Source: Peribacillus simplex (GTDB lineage Bacteria; Bacillota; Bacilli; Bacillales; DSM-1321). From it: a stretch of DNA of 64,000 bases. The DNA lies in assembly GCF_001578185.1 (NCBI RefSeq), contig NZ_CP011008.1:4244001-4308000 (forward strand). The letters are read 5' to 3'. Positions within the stretch are counted from its first letter, which is position 1; each line of letters starts with the position of its first letter. Below are positions 34,286 to 43,921 of the stretch, one piece after another. Below the pieces are notes generated by a model that was given only the letters and a program-made list of their open reading frames with translations, did not search any database and was not told where the DNA came from. Both the position numbers and the translations under genes were made by a program.

Positions 34286-34322
34286 AAATCCCATCCGCAA
34301 ATCAGAGTTGTGGATGGGATTT
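34286..34322. terminator. Bidirectional terminator between vsr and AIPR-A
   Basis: Perfect 11-bp arms AAATCCCATCC and GGATGGGATTT around a 15-base loop, with A/T-rich flanks on both sides. Confidence 0.8.
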
Positions 34323-34345
34323 AAGTATTTTGTTTATTGTACATA

Positions 34346-36385
34346 TTACGATAAAACTTCCCATCCTTCTTTAACTGCCCGTTGATATAATGCATAGAGC
34401 ACTTTTGACTGTTTTTCGGATGGTAAAGGAATTTTGCCATCTGTATATTTTTTTAGGATGTCCCTTTGTGTAATTGTAAGCGATCTAAAGTTATTATTGC
34501 TCATATAATACCCAAAAAGTTGGACCCAAGTTTCAAAATCAGTTTGAACAACAAACATTTGAATTTCAATACCGTTTTCTAATTCTTTTTGTTTCTTTCC
34601 TGATTTTTGTTCATATTTTGCTTCTTCAGTAGTGACAACCAATTTTTTCAACAGTATCAAATCGATTTCGATACCGCGGATATCATTCCAGCATTGCTCT
34701 TTTTTACACCATTGGGCGATATTAGCAGAACCGTGTGGAGGATTTGTAATCCTCTCGTAAATTTTCTTTGTTATAACCTTCATTATTTCTTTCAATTCAA
34801 CTGGTAATCGTTGTTCATCCCATATTCTACCAAAATCTAAAAATAGATTCCTTTTTTTAATAGAATGAGAGAGCAATGCGATTGAATAAGCCACGGTTTG
34901 TGCTCTGAAAGCATTTTGATACCAAGATGCCTTGGAAACAATTTTTTCTGTGGCCCGGAATAGAATAACCCTTGCTACTGCATCCTTAAAATAATTCTCT
35001 GTGATCGCCAGCTCATTTTTCTCTAATGTATTTGTAACCGAATTAGCATATTCCTCAAAGCTGTATTGGGCACCCTTCGAAACAATATGCGGTTTCCGGT
35101 CCCAAGAATTTTCGCTTTTCGCCAGGAACGTCTTTTCGATCAGCTGTTCCTTTGGATTTTCAATTTGGAACTGTTTTTTCTTAGCAGGCGTTAAATAAGC
35201 CTGCTCATTTAAATATTCCCCGCGCACTCTTTCATAGAACCAGTGAGTGCGTTTCTGAGAACCTCCGTGAGCAGCCACCCAAATGCGCTTAGAGTAATCT
35301 TTCATTTCTTTGTGGAACGGACTATTAGAAAAGAAGTCAGATTTGTTCACTTTGTTTTGAGTATTAGCATACTGTGACACGCTCGATACAAACTCACCTT
35401 TTTTCTCAATATTATTAACAACTGATAATTTCATTTGGACAGATACATTTGAAATATCCAGTTTTGAGTTCTTTTTAGCAGCATAGATAGCAGAAGTTGT
35501 TTGACCGCCATTTACTATTTGAAAATCGGTTATTTTGGTGATATATCCATTTTTCGTTTCAACATGTGTTGCGGTTGCAGTAATTCCGTTATTATAGGCG
35601 AAAAACATATCAGGTTTAAACTCAATAGTATTTCTTATTCCTTTATTTACCCCGCCTCTAAATTGTAAAAAAGTACGAACATTTTGCTCAAGAAGTTTTT
35701 GTCCGTATTCATCGTATATATTAAATAATTGTTCGCCGTCCATAATCCCTAAATATGATTGATATTCATTCGATTGGTTATGGACTTCTAGATATGGTAT
35801 ATTCAAGTCAATTTCATAAGAACCAGAGGCATTTTCAGACATAAAGATACTATATAAATAGTTTATATCTATAATTTTATGTTCATAAACAATACCTTCA
35901 ATCGACTCATTTGGTATACGTGAAATGGTACCTGTCAACTTACCATCAGTTAAAATAATCAAACGAAATTTATCAATTAACTTGTTATGCACATTCCTAT
36001 GTACATTAAATGCCAAAGAATAAGCTTCAGACGTCTCCTCTAAGTCATTATGTAATCCTGCCATACTTAAGGAAGCAAATTTTTTCAATCGGTTAAACTT
36101 TGTAGTTACATGGTGTCTAGTTAATGTTTCAATTGTATCATCCTGAAAGAATTGAAAATTAATCAGTGTAAATATTTTTCGATCCTCATCATAATCATAT
36201 CCATAAACTTCGCATCCCGTTTTAATAAATTCCGCCATTTCGTAATTATTTGTTAAGTCCCCCACTTGCATGAGATCTTCACATACTAATTCGAAAAATG
36301 ATTGAGCTTTCATTAATCCGCGGCTTTCTGAATCAGAAAGGATAGATTGTAAGAAGTCTTGATGGAACTCTTGTAAAGTTATCAT
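34346..36385 (-). CDS. AIPR-family protein, cassette A
   Basis: 679 residues of the AIPR (abortive infection phage resistance) family. The family core is visible: VRTFLQFRGGVNKGIRNTIEFKPDMFFAYNNGITATATHV (about 237-275), then ITDFQIVNGGQTTSAIYAAK and NTQNKVNKSDFFSNSPFHKEM. The family's role is unproven; it is found in restriction-linked clusters. GGAAGGGGGGTG precedes the ATG. It is the last gene of the four-gene cassette A. The paralogue at 42100-43920 shares the core (RSFLQVRGGTNKGIRNTL) but differs widely elsewhere. Confidence 0.85.
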   Translation of the reverse strand: MITLQEFHQDFLQSILSDSESRGLMKAQSFFELVCEDLMQVGDLTNNYEMAEFIKTGCEVYGYDYDEDRKIFTLINFQFFQDDTIETLTRHHVTTKFNRLKKFASLSMAGLHNDLEETSEAYSLAFNVHRNVHNKLIDKFRLIILTDGKLTGTISRIPNESIEGIVYEHKIIDINYLYSIFMSENASGSYEIDLNIPYLEVHNQSNEYQSYLGIMDGEQLFNIYDEYGQKLLEQNVRTFLQFRGGVNKGIRNTIEFKPDMFFAYNNGITATATHVETKNGYITKITDFQIVNGGQTTSAIYAAKKNSKLDISNVSVQMKLSVVNNIEKKGEFVSSVSQYANTQNKVNKSDFFSNSPFHKEMKDYSKRIWVAAHGGSQKRTHWFYERVRGEYLNEQAYLTPAKKKQFQIENPKEQLIEKTFLAKSENSWDRKPHIVSKGAQYSFEEYANSVTNTLEKNELAITENYFKDAVARVILFRATEKIVSKASWYQNAFRAQTVAYSIALLSHSIKKRNLFLDFGRIWDEQRLPVELKEIMKVITKKIYERITNPPHGSANIAQWCKKEQCWNDIRGIEIDLILLKKLVVTTEEAKYEQKSGKKQKELENGIEIQMFVVQTDFETWVQLFGYYMSNNNFRSLTITQRDILKKYTDGKIPLPSEKQSKVLYALYQRAVKEGWEVLS

Positions 36386-36404
36386 TAATTACACCCCCCT
36401 TCCT

Positions 36405-37349
36405 TTATAAAATCGAGTTAATACTCACCTTAAATTGTGAACAGCCTGATAAATCAATACTGTATTTCATGTTTGTAATCAATGGAGAAACGTGATGTAA
36501 AGCTATATTAGGAAATCCATCTCTTACTTCATAACCGTTAACCTTCTCCAATAGAAACTTTGATAAGGATTCCTGCGCTAACTCTGGAAAATAACCATAT
36601 CGTTCAACCTTCTCAATAAACTCGGTTGAAATGCTTTCATTTTCAATTTGTCCCGTAATCGACTGGACTAAATCAGCAATACTCTCACCGCTGCCTGATT
36701 CATTTAAAGCACAGGCGAACAGATATAAAGGTTTTTTTTCTGAATTCAGTTGTTCCTTGGATGAAATCCAGACAGAATTACCTGATGTCATTCTAAAGGA
36801 CTTCACTTCAATCGCTAAATTCTCAAATAGAAAGTCTTGTTTATCCCCAAGCGCACCAACCCAGCCATGGACCCCAGTAAAATATCCATAAACAGGAATA
36901 ATGTAATCTCGTAAAACCTTTAATTCACTAAATAAACCCATCTGTTCTTCTTTTGACATTATTCTAAAAATCGATTTTCGTAATAAGTTCTGCCAGCGTT
37001 CTAGCCTTTTCATGACATTAATAATAATATCTTCATCATGTTCCTTAAATACATTTATTAAATCATTGCATAGGATAAAAAAAATCTCCCAATCTTTCTG
37101 TTCTTTTAATAGTAAAATAAGTTTATTTGGTGCGGAAGTATGATCAAGTTGAATTTGAATACCACTCAGTTTAATTTCTCGAATTGGCGCCATAAAGTCT
37201 TCATCACATTGGATCATTAATCCATATTGATTTAGGGCATCTACAATCCAAAAAGCATTGTATTTGATAGATTCTTTAACTCTAATCCTACTCAGCCGGT
37301 CTAAATTTAACCAGGGATTATTCTTCGTCGAGGACAATGTCTTCACCAT
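36405..37349 (-). CDS. PD-(D/E)XK motif protein (DUF4420), cassette A
   Basis: About 314 residues of the DUF4420 family, named for its PD-(D/E)XK nuclease motif. The motif sits in QDFLFENLAIEVKSFRMTSG, with E-x-K followed by the beta strand, preceded by a helix with EEQMGLFSELKVL as in the paralogue. The predicted role is the DNA-cutting subunit. The start is uncertain: the ATG at 37349 overlaps the end of the Z1 gene by 32 bases. The AIPR gene follows after 19 bases. The paralogue at 43922-44953 is 343 residues. Confidence 0.75.
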   Translation of the reverse strand: MVKTLSSTKNNPWLNLDRLSRIRVKESIKYNAFWIVDALNQYGLMIQCDEDFMAPIREIKLSGIQIQLDHTSAPNKLILLLKEQKDWEIFFILCNDLINVFKEHDEDIIINVMKRLERWQNLLRKSIFRIMSKEEQMGLFSELKVLRDYIIPVYGYFTGVHGWVGALGDKQDFLFENLAIEVKSFRMTSGNSVWISSKEQLNSEKKPLYLFACALNESGSGESIADLVQSITGQIENESISTEFIEKVERYGYFPELAQESLSKFLLEKVNGYEVRDGFPNIALHHVSPLITNMKYSIDLSGCSQFKVSINSIL

Positions 37350-40041
37350 ATTCACCATTTTCATCTTTATATGCTTCTTCCAGCTGCTTTTTATATACAC
37401 TATTAATTTTTACTTTTAACGATTTAGTAAATGTATCTTTTAAAATCGGGAAACTGATACTGAAGCCAACAGCATTGATTTTATCCTTATCATTCTCAAC
37501 TTCTAAAGCGTGTAAAAATATTAATGGTTTAACCAATTTCTTACGCATTTTATGTGAATTTAATTTTTTAAATTTATCCTGCATAATAATTCTTTCTGGA
37601 TTTGCCCTTGAAAGCTGTCTATTGGTTACTTCGTAATAACCTGCCTTATTTTTCACAGTACGGAATTGTCGCTTCACTTTTATTGAATCAGCCTGGAATG
37701 CCGCCTCACTTTTACCATTGAATAAGACCACATCCCAATCTAAATTACAATTTTCAATATATTCTTTAATAAATTCAATTGGCATTCTTGATTTTAAACC
37801 TAGAGGGTCATTTTTGTACAATTGAAAATTGCAAACGAATTTTTGAATAATACTCTTGTCAACATTTTTCCATACGTGACTACCAGTATCTAAGTGTTCA
37901 TAACCGCCATTTTGTAAGGCTATTATGCTTTCTTTTAATAGAATTTCATTTGCATCGAGATCTTCTTTTATATTGCTAATCCATCTAGTTTCTTTAAACT
38001 GTCCATCTAGATTCATCTCTAAATACATATCTTCTGTATATTTTGATTTATTACGGGCGGTAACTTGGAGCAAACTATCTGGATGCAATTGGACGGCCAA
38101 CCCGAAGTCTTTCGGTGTTAGATTTTCCTCACGCATATCATTTAATCGATTGACTAATTCATTCGTAGCATCAATGATAAAACCAAACTTCTTATTCATA
38201 TCATCGGTTAAGTACACTCTGCAAATATCTTCATAGCCAATTCGATATCCAAACCAACGGCCCATTTGCATTAATGTATCATAGTAAATAGTTGTTCGTA
38301 AGAAGTAACTAACACTTAGCCCCTCTAATGTAAAACCACGGGAGAGGCTTAAACCGCCAACAACTATAACATTCGATTGAATATCTTTTCGATACGCTAA
38401 GGGTATTTTTGCTTTTTGATGCACGTCCACAATCTGTATTGAATCTACTATTAGGGACACTTCTTTTAATATTGTTTCGAAATCAAATTCGATATCTTTT
38501 AACCTTCCATTGAAGGTATCTTTCATTGCCTTTAAATCTTGAGAATACTTACAAGGATCAGCTAAGTTTCCAAACGCTTTTATCTTAGCTTTTAAATCCT
38601 CAAAGTAACTGGCTACAAGTTTCTTGACCCGAATATGGACGTTGGTGAATCTTGAAATATGAATTAACATACTATTATGTTTCTTTTGATTACGTAAATT
38701 GCGAATACCAATATTAATTACAAATAAACGAACGGCATCATATAAGCTCTCAGGTAGTCGTTTTAAATCACTGTCATAGTCGACTTTATGCTTTATGAAA
38801 AAAGGGATTTTATTTATCGGATATGAGACATTTTCATCAAACTCAAAATCCACTTCAGTATTAGGAATTTCTACTACATACTTTTCATTATCTTTATTAA
38901 AAATCTTTTCCGCACCAAAGTAATTAGATGGTGCATCTAAAGCATATATAAAATCACTCGGAAACAAATCTTTTCCTATGTAATCATTATTAGCATCATG
39001 ATCAATGAAGATGTTAGCATATGGTGTAGCGGTATAGGCAATATAAGCACTTTTTTTAAATTTTTGTAATAATAATCGGATTTTCTCATTAATAACGGTT
39101 GGATTTTCTTCTTTTTTTGTATTAATAGACGCATAATCAGATTCATCATCAATAACCAGCATGGCTTTATCCACTTGATTTTTATAATGAATATCTAACC
39201 ATTCCAAAAGATGGGATAAGGTTTGTGTATGTTTTTTGATAACGACTAAAATAGGCAGCTGCATATTCTCAAAGTTTGTTGTTCCTCTTGCTCTTGCGGT
39301 CTCAATTTTGAAGTCATTTTCCGCATTTGTAAGACTATCAGGCATTTTCTCTCTTTTAAAACCAGATAATTGTCCTACACCTTTGTAATTCGTTCCTACA
39401 AATACTTCGTCTAATCTCGTTTGTGTCTGGTTTCGTAAGTTATTTTGTCCGCCTGCGATGACGACAATAAAACGATATCCGGCATCCGCAGCCTTACAAA
39501 TTAACGCAGCATAGTTGGAGGTCTTCCCTGATTGTACATGCCCTACAACCATCCCGTATCTTGAAAAATCATCTAAATCAGGGTCAGCTAGATTATTCAT
39601 AATCGCATCTGTATCTTCATTAATGGTTTCAAGTACTTTCCCCGGTAAGTCACCTTTCATGTAATTCATATAATTGTTTAGATAATAGTTATCTGATAAT
39701 AATTGTTTTTTACCCGTCCACCAAGTCAAGTCTCTCGTCTTTTGTTCTTCTCCTGTTACAAGAATCCCAGTAGTGATCCGGACGTTGAAAGATTGTTCTA
39801 ACTCAATTCGGATATATTCCCATTCTTCTTCAGTTAACTTGCGTATATTATTTATATCTTTAATCCCTAAAATGATCTTTAGTACCTGAGGTGACGTATC
39901 AGTGATCACTGTTTTCCATTCCTCAATCTTGTCCTGGATGGTATCTTCTTGCAAACTACTTTGTTCTTCAAGTGTTCCTGCAATCTTTTCTTTTACATGC
40001 TTATACATAACATAATGATCATTCTCAGTGTTGGTTTGCAT
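37318..40041 (-). CDS. Z1-domain helicase-like ATPase, cassette A
   Basis: 907 residues. Walker A is GHVQSGKTSN (about 169), Walker B VIDDESD, then AYTATPYANI and the conserved LSRGFTLEGL and MQMGRWFGYR motifs, the latter holding the arginine finger. These are SF2 helicase-like motifs combined with the C-terminal Z1 domain, seen mainly in restriction-linked operons. Start 40041 follows AAGGAGG; it overlaps the GHKL gene end by 17 bases, so the genes are coupled. Expected to translocate on or remodel DNA for the nuclease subunit. Confidence 0.88.
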   Translation of the reverse strand: MQTNTENDHYVMYKHVKEKIAGTLEEQSSLQEDTIQDKIEEWKTVITDTSPQVLKIILGIKDINNIRKLTEEEWEYIRIELEQSFNVRITTGILVTGEEQKTRDLTWWTGKKQLLSDNYYLNNYMNYMKGDLPGKVLETINEDTDAIMNNLADPDLDDFSRYGMVVGHVQSGKTSNYAALICKAADAGYRFIVVIAGGQNNLRNQTQTRLDEVFVGTNYKGVGQLSGFKREKMPDSLTNAENDFKIETARARGTTNFENMQLPILVVIKKHTQTLSHLLEWLDIHYKNQVDKAMLVIDDESDYASINTKKEENPTVINEKIRLLLQKFKKSAYIAYTATPYANIFIDHDANNDYIGKDLFPSDFIYALDAPSNYFGAEKIFNKDNEKYVVEIPNTEVDFEFDENVSYPINKIPFFIKHKVDYDSDLKRLPESLYDAVRLFVINIGIRNLRNQKKHNSMLIHISRFTNVHIRVKKLVASYFEDLKAKIKAFGNLADPCKYSQDLKAMKDTFNGRLKDIEFDFETILKEVSLIVDSIQIVDVHQKAKIPLAYRKDIQSNVIVVGGLSLSRGFTLEGLSVSYFLRTTIYYDTLMQMGRWFGYRIGYEDICRVYLTDDMNKKFGFIIDATNELVNRLNDMREENLTPKDFGLAVQLHPDSLLQVTARNKSKYTEDMYLEMNLDGQFKETRWISNIKEDLDANEILLKESIIALQNGGYEHLDTGSHVWKNVDKSIIQKFVCNFQLYKNDPLGLKSRMPIEFIKEYIENCNLDWDVVLFNGKSEAAFQADSIKVKRQFRTVKNKAGYYEVTNRQLSRANPERIIMQDKFKKLNSHKMRKKLVKPLIFLHALEVENDKDKINAVGFSISFPILKDTFTKSLKVKINSVYKKQLEEAYKDENGEYGEDIVLDEE

Positions 40042-41455
40042 TTTCAAAAAAAACCTCCTTATTTTTATAAACTTCCGTCTTAAGTAATTCTTTAATGAAG
40101 GCTTCGCTAATACCCTTTGAACGCCAATTATCCACAAGAGTTTTAATCTCATTTTCATTAATTAGTGTTTCTTGGTTTACTTTTAGTGGATTCGAGTTCA
40201 ACTGAGCTACAATCGCATCTAGAGGCAGATAGCTTTCTAAACCCATTAAAATAACATTTAATAAATGGTGTTGGTCTTCTCTTAGTGTATCTTCTAGATT
40301 TTTGATGATCGGGTGCTCTCGATTTATGGCAAAATGAATTTTATTATCTTCCGCAACCAGCTCCCAAAATCTAGTGGTTGTCTTGTCTTCAATCTTCTTG
40401 CCTCTGCCAGTAAAAGGTCTTGACCCCTTGACTGTTACTTGCTGAATGATACGCTTTAGGTCGTTCTTTATTTCACTTACCGGATTGGCCGATGATTTTT
40501 TTATATCAATGCCCCACGCTAAATCTTGATTATTAGGTATATCTATTTTAATACGTACAAGCTTATGTGCATCGTTTATTCTATGCATACCCCACCATGT
40601 ACCATGTATCAGCAGACGATGGGCACGATATAAATAAAATCCCTGAGATTTAGTGTAACCATCTTTTGTAGCGTATTTGTCAAATTCTTCTTGAGATAAT
40701 TTCGAATGGTGTGGTAATATATAGGGTTGCACGATTATTTCTGAATTTAAGTATTTAATTTTTTCTGCTACCATTTGCTGCGTTGCTATATGTCTCGGGT
40801 TAAATGGATTATATGGTTCTAATTTTTGACCATTAACATGAATTGTCAATGCCTTCTTACCTGGTACGACCCCTTCTAAAAAGCAATGAAATACTAAAGA
40901 TAAATGACTTCTTAAAATTTCTAATTTATCAGGTATGTCTGAATCTGGAAATGAATCGATCCTGCGCCATACAACTAATGTCCCACTTTCTTGTTTCATA
41001 AACTCCTCAAATAAAGGAATATTTTCGTACTCATTTATGTCTGGAGTTATTAGTAACCACTCATTTTTTTTTGAAATGTAGTGCAAGTCCCATTGTTTTA
41101 GAGAAACTTCCCCTTTCTTTTTTGATAAAACCGTTAGGTCTGTACATTGTGAAAAAGATGCAGTTTTTAATCCCAATCCAAACTTACCTAAATCAGCTCC
41201 TTCTCTAGGAGAATCAGGATCATTTGCCGCTAAACGCATAGCTTCAATAAGTTCACCATTAGACATACCTTTACCATCATCCAATAATGTAAAAACTGTA
41301 TTAGGATTTGGAATACAAGCAATTTGTATATTGTTTGCTTTTGCTGTTATGCTATTATCAAGCACATCTGCGACAGCCACTTCAAATGTATATCCAATAT
41401 CCCTCAAAGACTTTATAAAATTTGTTACTATTGGTTGAACTACTTCCGTTTTCAA
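40025..41455 (-). CDS. GHKL (MORC/MutL-like) ATPase, cassette A
   Basis: 476 residues. The GHKL ATP-binding fold is in the first 130 residues: the N box in VAVADVLDNSITAKANN, the G1 box DDGKGM and the G2 box GKFGLGLKTASFSQ. A transducer-like S5 domain (VRIKIDIPNNQDLAWGIDIKKSSANP, with the ATP-contacting lysine) follows at about 290-340. This layout is that of prokaryotic MORC-like proteins predicted in restriction-modification systems. It is the first gene of cassette A, and the decayed vsr copy of cassette B lies directly upstream. Confidence 0.85.
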   Translation of the reverse strand: MKTEVVQPIVTNFIKSLRDIGYTFEVAVADVLDNSITAKANNIQIACIPNPNTVFTLLDDGKGMSNGELIEAMRLAANDPDSPREGADLGKFGLGLKTASFSQCTDLTVLSKKKGEVSLKQWDLHYISKKNEWLLITPDINEYENIPLFEEFMKQESGTLVVWRRIDSFPDSDIPDKLEILRSHLSLVFHCFLEGVVPGKKALTIHVNGQKLEPYNPFNPRHIATQQMVAEKIKYLNSEIIVQPYILPHHSKLSQEEFDKYATKDGYTKSQGFYLYRAHRLLIHGTWWGMHRINDAHKLVRIKIDIPNNQDLAWGIDIKKSSANPVSEIKNDLKRIIQQVTVKGSRPFTGRGKKIEDKTTTRFWELVAEDNKIHFAINREHPIIKNLEDTLREDQHHLLNVILMGLESYLPLDAIVAQLNSNPLKVNQETLINENEIKTLVDNWRSKGISEAFIKELLKTEVYKNKEVFFENANQH

Positions 41456-41639
41456 TACCTCACCAACCTCTTATATTATCGATTACTAATTTAACAGCTC
41501 CATAGTTTTAAAATTTTTAATTTATAGTAAAATTTGTCCATATTATTAATCTAACATTGACTATAATTTACTGCTACTAAAACTCCAATAATTTTTATTA
41601 ACACCATTTTTATAATTATAAATTTTCTAGAATGTTATC

Positions 41640-42030
41640 TTAGTTGCTTATATGAAAAGTGTACACAAAGAAGAAAGGGCTGTGACAGATAACCAAACTC
41701 ACCTTATTAAATCCAAATCAAAATTATTAGAAATCGTTTCTTATGAACTTGGAAAAAGATATTGGATGTAAAATATAGTACTTTGGGTTTTTAATCAATT
41801 CATGTATCTAGCATTATTGCCCCATTCATGTCAATTATCCTAAAAATTACTTGGATTATTGGGAGAATAAATTATCTAGAAATAAAAAGAGAGATGAAGA
41901 AGTAACTTCCTATTATATAGAAAAGGGCTGGCATATTCTAAGAATATGGGAGCATGAAGTTAAAAAGGAATTAGATTTAACCATACAAAAGATAGTTAGA
42001 GAAATATGTAATGCAAAAGAACAAAATTAG
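41640..42030 (+). pseudogene. Decayed vsr copy at the 3' end of cassette B
   Basis: From about 41848 to 42028 the DNA matches 34043-34223 of the intact vsr gene at all but about ten positions, including the codons for LDYWENKLSRNKKRDEEV and HILRIWEHEV. The 5' half (41660-41840) is recognisable but diverged, with stops and a deletion that removes much of the catalytic region. The gene is dead. Its place, convergent to the last gene of the cassette, is the same as that of the intact vsr next to cassette A. Confidence 0.85.
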
Positions 42031-42070
42031 AATTGATAAAAATAGTTAACTTATGTCTTATAAAACAAAA

Positions 42071-42092
42071 CCCTCCTGCCATAGGCGGAGGG
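42071..42092 (-). terminator. Terminator of cassette B
   Basis: Stem CCCTCC/GGAGGG, then TTTTGTTTTA on the minus strand, a few bases past the AIPR-B stop codon. Confidence 0.7.
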
Positions 42093-42099
42093 GGGTAAC

Positions 42100-43920
42100 C
42101 TAAATTAATCCTTTTAATTCTTTAGCATCAGTTTCTTTATATTGGACCCAGCAGGCTTCTTGTTTTGCCCATTGCGTTACGTTTCTCTCTCCTGCAGATT
42201 CTCTCAAGAAGAAAAGAGTTTTTGAAGCAATAATACGTACTACTTCTTCCCATTTATCTGAAAGGGATTGCTCTTCCCAAACTTTGATTAAGTTTATTTC
42301 TTTCCCATATAAATGATGCAGCATGGCAACCGTGTAGTAAACTACATTTGCTTTATATCCTTTTAACTTCATTTCCTCAACTATTTCTTTCACTCTATTA
42401 TTGATGATGGTACGTGCAATGATTTTTTGATATACAGGTAAAGAAAGATTTTCCGGAGTGCTTACGTCGGACTTCCAAAAGTTCTTATTGAATTCCATAA
42501 ATTTTTTAAAGGCTTCCTCTCCCCCTTTACTGGACACATGGGGAAATCCTTCCCAAGACATAAAATACTTAGCAATTTCGACTTTTGTAATTACCTTATC
42601 TTTCGGATATAATTTCTTAAAATCGTTCTGTTCTTTTCCTCGTTTCCTTCTATTAATATCCACCATATATTGACCCCTAGCCCGTTCAAAATACCATTTA
42701 CTTTCTGGTTTTCTTCCTTTTAAAGCAGGCATCCACGTGCTTCGGGAGAATTTTTCCAGATCGGACATAAAGCGGGTATTAGCCAGCAAATCAGATTTAT
42801 TAATTTTATTTTGAGTATTGGCATATTCTGATATTCTAGACACCATCTCGTCTTCTAAAGAATGTTTGTCTTTAGTAATACCTTCGTCCACTTTCAAAAT
42901 TGTTAATTTAGCCTGTACATAAACATCGCTTAAATCAACTTCTTCTTTATAAGCCTGATGTATAGAAGCGGTCGTTTGGCCGCCATTTACTATCTGCCAT
43001 CCTGTCAAACCTTTAATCCTGTATAGATTAATCCCGTCTTTAATTCTTTCAATATCTCCAGAACGAGCTATTGTTGAAATACCATTATTATAAGCTACAA
43101 ACATTTTTTTTTGAGAAGAATCTTTTAAAGTATTACGAATCCCTTTATTTGTTCCTCCTCTTACTTGGAGGAAAGACCTTACATTACGTTCAACGAGCTT
43201 CGGCCCCCATACATCATATGCTCTAGCCAGCAATTCCGCAGGGATATAGCCAATGTAACAATCAAAATTACTTGTTGCGTCATTATTCGGTTCAGGAACA
43301 AACATCATATCAAATGTATTATTAAAATCTTCCTCGAAATCAATATGATCATTCTGAATACCTTGCTCCGATGTAATGAGCTGATGGACACGATCAATAT
43401 CCCAAACCTCTGTATTTACATTCTGAATACCAGGTATTGTAATATCTACTGGTTTATTAGCCAGGTAGTACCTATTAGTAATAATAAAGATATTGACCTC
43501 TTCCAAATCCTTATGGTTTTCTGCAACTATTTTCACAAGTTCATAATCTTGGAGAGAATGGTCTCTCGAAGATTGAATACTTTTTATATTTGTGATAAAC
43601 CTCTTTGCCTTTGTTCCTATCTCTGTAATTTCTGCCTTATTAATGGTGAGGATCTCTTCAGCATTTTGATCAAAATCATAGTCAACAACATATAAATCAA
43701 GTGTAAGACTCTCTTTATCATACGAATAGGCATTAATGGCAATTTTTTTCGAAGAGTTAATATACGGCGGAATGAGCACTTCCGGCTCTTCTGGCCTCTC
43801 CATGAAATTAAGCATTTTCTCAAGAAATGTCCCTTGAATGCTAGCGGTCGCCTTATCTGGACTCTCTATATCTTCTAGAAAATCTTTAAAAAATTCAATT
43901 CTTTGTTTGTCCTCTTTCAT
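42100..43920 (-). CDS. AIPR-family protein, cassette B
   Basis: 606 residues. The AIPR core is VRSFLQVRGGTNKGIRNTLKD, then KMFVAYNNGISTIARSGD, LTGWQIVNGGQTTASIHQAY and YANTQNKINKSDLLANTRFM. It ends in a helical domain (WEEVVRIIASKTLFFLRES...VTQWAKQEACW) that also occurs in the cassette A protein (NIAQWCKKEQCW). GGAAGGG precedes the ATG, one base past the stop of the nuclease-like gene. It is about 70 residues shorter than its paralogue, mainly at the C-terminus. Confidence 0.88.
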   Translation of the reverse strand: MKEDKQRIEFFKDFLEDIESPDKATASIQGTFLEKMLNFMERPEEPEVLIPPYINSSKKIAINAYSYDKESLTLDLYVVDYDFDQNAEEILTINKAEITEIGTKAKRFITNIKSIQSSRDHSLQDYELVKIVAENHKDLEEVNIFIITNRYYLANKPVDITIPGIQNVNTEVWDIDRVHQLITSEQGIQNDHIDFEEDFNNTFDMMFVPEPNNDATSNFDCYIGYIPAELLARAYDVWGPKLVERNVRSFLQVRGGTNKGIRNTLKDSSQKKMFVAYNNGISTIARSGDIERIKDGINLYRIKGLTGWQIVNGGQTTASIHQAYKEEVDLSDVYVQAKLTILKVDEGITKDKHSLEDEMVSRISEYANTQNKINKSDLLANTRFMSDLEKFSRSTWMPALKGRKPESKWYFERARGQYMVDINRRKRGKEQNDFKKLYPKDKVITKVEIAKYFMSWEGFPHVSSKGGEEAFKKFMEFNKNFWKSDVSTPENLSLPVYQKIIARTIINNRVKEIVEEMKLKGYKANVVYYTVAMLHHLYGKEINLIKVWEEQSLSDKWEEVVRIIASKTLFFLRESAGERNVTQWAKQEACWVQYKETDAKELKGLI

Positions 43921-43921
43921 A

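Noticed and set aside
43165..43695. Plus-strand ORF of 176 codons within AIPR-B
   Set aside because: Antisense to a gene with clear family motifs; the translation shows no family character.
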